A DNA stretch of 7,766 nucleotides from Puniceicoccales bacterium (lineage in GTDB: Bacteria > Verrucomicrobiota > Verrucomicrobiia > Opitutales > LL51): assembly GCA_031276935.1 (NCBI GenBank), contig JAISMD010000046.1, positions 1 to 7,766 on the forward strand, in the 5' to 3' direction. The position numbers were made by a program, and so were the translations under genes. How positions within the stretch are numbered: the stretch's first letter is position 1; every line of letters begins with the position of its first letter. Positions 5,925-7,766 of the stretch are shown here, one piece after another. The notes under the pieces were generated by a model. It worked only from the letters and a program-made list of their open reading frames with translations, searched no databases and had not been told where the DNA came from.

Positions 5925-7766
5925 TACCAACGCATCAAATTGATCGAAAATCCCGGTTGAAAACATCTCTGCCGCTTCGAATGGCGCTTAATTTTGCAAA
6001 ATAATTTTACGTCCCAAACCCCACTCCAATGGGTTGTGTACCCTAACTCTACCGCCAAAAATCGATTGTTCCTAATATCGAACTGCGTTTCAAAGGCAAA
6101 GCGCGACAATTCATTGAGCTGCAAAGTAAAATTCACGGCCAACTGTTCCCGCCGATGCTTTAAAAATCGACCACGTAGTCCCAGTTGCCAATAATCACCA
6201 TCGATGAAATTATTTTCCACATTGATTTCCTTAAGCGAAAAATGTTGCCAATGCAGACGGGTATAGAGCCGTAAATTTAACCAACGACGGGGATTAAATT
6301 CGGAAAAGATATAAAAATCAGAAAGGGATTTTTCCCGATTCCCAGCAACGGAATCGCAGGAACGTCGGAAGCGAAAATCCTGGTAGAAATCGAGGGAGGC
6401 AATGGACCGAATCCTATCCTTCCTATCCTTGGCAAAAAAATCATTCTCCAAACCAATCCGCAGAGTATCCTGTTCCGTAATATGGTCCACGTGACGCATT
6501 TCCCCGAGATCGATGCAGGACAAAAAATCGTTTTTCCCCTTTCTGTCGACGGGATATCGTGTTCCCTTTCCGTTCCCCACAATGTGGCGATATTGAATCA
6601 CCGGCCGTAGGTTATGTTTCCATTCCTTTGCCCCTAGCCAGGAAATTTGTTGGGGATAAATTGCGTAGAAATTCGCCTCCCAATCGAAGCCAAATTCCCC
6701 TAAAAATCGGTCACATTCTTCACCGTAATGGGTCCATCTTCCCCCAACGAGGGGCGTAAATTGATTCCCTCGACCCATTTCCGTGGGACGATGTATACCC
6801 CAGTACGTATCAAAACGGTTGCGTTCCACCGTTCCCAATTCCCCGGAATCAAAAAAATCTTCCCTCCGGAATTTCTGTCGCGTAAAATCGATGTAGCCGA
6901 AATAATAGAACCCCGATTCGAAAATTTCCTGCGGGAATCGTTCGAGGCGAAGAGAGGGGATTTCCTGGGCAAAATCCTGGTAGTTATTCGCCTTAACACG
7001 GGTAAATACGGTCCACAAATCCTTTTCTCCGCGATAGTCGAGTTCCCCAAAGGAATCACGCACCTCCCATTCTTCCCCTAAGCGGTCGAAATCTCTTCCC
7101 ATACCTCCGTCGCTTGTCCATAAAAAATCGGACAATAAATCGATTCGCTCCCAATGGTGACTTTGTTCCAAATCCACAAACCAACGATGTTTCCCGATGG
7201 GTTTTCCTCCGATATCGCTACCCCGATTCCCATGGTCGGATATATACCCCGTTTGCAAATCCAAGCGGGAATTGAACGTTTCCCCATTCCCGTCAATCCT
7301 CATAACGGGACCGAGTAACATACCGCGTTTCCCGTAGACATCACACAGCATTCCGAAATGCAAATCTTTGTAAATATTGTAGCAAATTTCACTCCGCAGA
7401 TAGCAACCGAGTTCCTTTTTGTAACCGTTGTCCCAATGCACATCTATGAAACGAACCCAATCTCCCACCGCTAAATACGGCAATCCCATGATGGGAACCT
7501 TTCCGATGCGAACACGGATATTTTTCCCGACACCCCATTTTTTGAGGCGATCGTAGGTAAAATTTTTCGCCCTCAGATTCGGGACGGCCCCCGATAGTCC
7601 CAAATTAATACCGACCTGTGCTTCTTTGGCGATGATTTGCTCCTTGGAGAAATCAATTTCATCCGCCGTAATGTACGCCCTATCAATGCCCATATGCACG
7701 GCATGGCCATGGATTGTCTTGCTTTGAACATTGTACTCCATTTTTTCACATTGGGCATAGAAATTC
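5924..7766 (-). CDS. lptD: LPS-assembly protein LptD (OstA/Imp), C-terminal part, 5' end outside the window
   Basis: LptD is the outer-membrane beta-barrel that, with LptE, inserts LPS into the outer leaflet. The frame is open past the right edge, so the Met at 7741 is internal; 613 residues are visible. The first part (AQCEKMEYNVQSKTIHG, then AYITADEI) looks like the end of the LptA-like periplasmic domain. The family motif around 'vPv..lPYl..gd' follows (KVPIMGLPYLAVGDWVRF), then 'G...RSEICYNIYKDLHF', 'VYGKRGMLLGP' and a long stretch of alternating strands with many aromatic residues. Typical barrel elements include RFDTYWGIHRP, LVGGRWTHYG and HNLRPVIQYRHI. The protein ends FSINLMRW, a terminal aromatic residue as expected for a BAM substrate. 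Assignment rests on the 'PYL' and 'RG' motifs and this pattern. The protein is divergent from proteobacterial LptD, and the LPS role is inferred from the family. It is the first visible gene of the minus-strand cluster. Confidence 0.85.
   Translation of the reverse strand, partial: NFYAQCEKMEYNVQSKTIHGHAVHMGIDRAYITADEIDFSKEQIIAKEAQVGINLGLSGAVPNLRAKNFTYDRLKKWGVGKNIRVRIGKVPIMGLPYLAVGDWVRFIDVHWDNGYKKELGCYLRSEICYNIYKDLHFGMLCDVYGKRGMLLGPVMRIDGNGETFNSRLDLQTGYISDHGNRGSDIGGKPIGKHRWFVDLEQSHHWERIDLLSDFLWTSDGGMGRDFDRLGEEWEVRDSFGELDYRGEKDLWTVFTRVKANNYQDFAQEIPSLRLERFPQEIFESGFYYFGYIDFTRQKFRREDFFDSGELGTVERNRFDTYWGIHRPTEMGRGNQFTPLVGGRWTHYGEECDRFLGEFGFDWEANFYAIYPQQISWLGAKEWKHNLRPVIQYRHIVGNGKGTRYPVDRKGKNDFLSCIDLGEMRHVDHITEQDTLRIGLENDFFAKDRKDRIRSIASLDFYQDFRFRRSCDSVAGNREKSLSDFYIFSEFNPRRWLNLRLYTRLHWQHFSLKEINVENNFIDGDYWQLGLRGRFLKHRREQLAVNFTLQLNELSRFAFETQFDIRNNRFLAVELGYTTHWSGVWDVKLFCKIKRHSKRQRCFQPGFSINLMRW
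6412..6429 (-). repeat. Perfect 9-bp tandem repeat inside lptD
   Basis: TCCTATCCT occurs twice in direct succession on the plus strand. On the coding strand it gives an in-frame repeat of three codons, seen in the protein as KDRKDRIR. It is probably a small in-frame duplication in a barrel loop and does not disturb the frame. Confidence 0.7.

Noticed and set aside
5925..5966. Longer miaA start at ATG 5966
   Set aside because: It would overlap lptD by 43 bp and add 14 residues not seen in MiaA, whereas ATG 5924 overlaps the lptD stop as TAATG and gives the usual P-loop position.
7573..7741. Start of lptD at the Met encoded at 7741
   Set aside because: The frame remains open to the window edge (residues NFYAQCEK precede it), and LptD needs an upstream LptA-like domain and signal peptide, so this Met is internal.

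Overview
The window is a gene-dense bacterial chromosomal segment of roughly 45-48% G+C by eye. It holds a Gram-negative-type outer-membrane assembly gene (lptD), a divergent ExbB/ExbD pair and a sigma-54 activator fragment. The style of the proteins (a MiaA P-loop reading GCTAVGKT, a short divergent LptD, an ExbD of the 'PG..v.lP' type) suggests the PVC superphylum, perhaps Verrucomicrobiota/Opitutales. That placement is an inference from memory of family style, not from any search. Intergenic space is almost absent, which would suit a streamlined genome.

Plus strand, bases 1-1705: the 3' part of a sigma-54-dependent activator (AAA+ domain with GAFTGA) that stops right after the AAA+ domain without the usual Fis-type helix-turn-helix. 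A 61-bp gap follows, with a strong Shine-Dalgarno and a 10-codon mini-ORF, and then an exbB/tolQ-like gene and an exbD/tolR-like gene 6 bp apart. By gapless comparison with E. coli ExbB/ExbD and typical ExbD proteins, both have lost the polar and acidic transmembrane residues that carry proton flow.

Minus strand, bases 7766-1736: a five-gene head-to-tail cluster with overlapping or near-abutting ends. In transcription order it is lptD (3' part only, entering from the right edge), miaA, an unrecognised six-helix membrane protein, argS, and a XerC/XerD-type tyrosine recombinase (probably xerD). lptD acts in LPS export to the outer membrane, miaA and argS act on tRNA, and xerD acts in chromosome dimer resolution. 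The grouping looks like a housekeeping operon rather than a single pathway.

The two gene sets converge at 1706-1735. This junction is made of a 20-bp imperfect tandem duplication covering the exbD stop codon and reaching the recombinase stop codon, and I see no clear intrinsic terminator there. I saw no tRNA, rRNA, CRISPR, IS element or phage gene, and no stretch over 300 bp lacks a gene. The strongest candidates for something unusual are the channel-residue-less ExbB/ExbD pair and the activator without a DNA-binding domain beside it.
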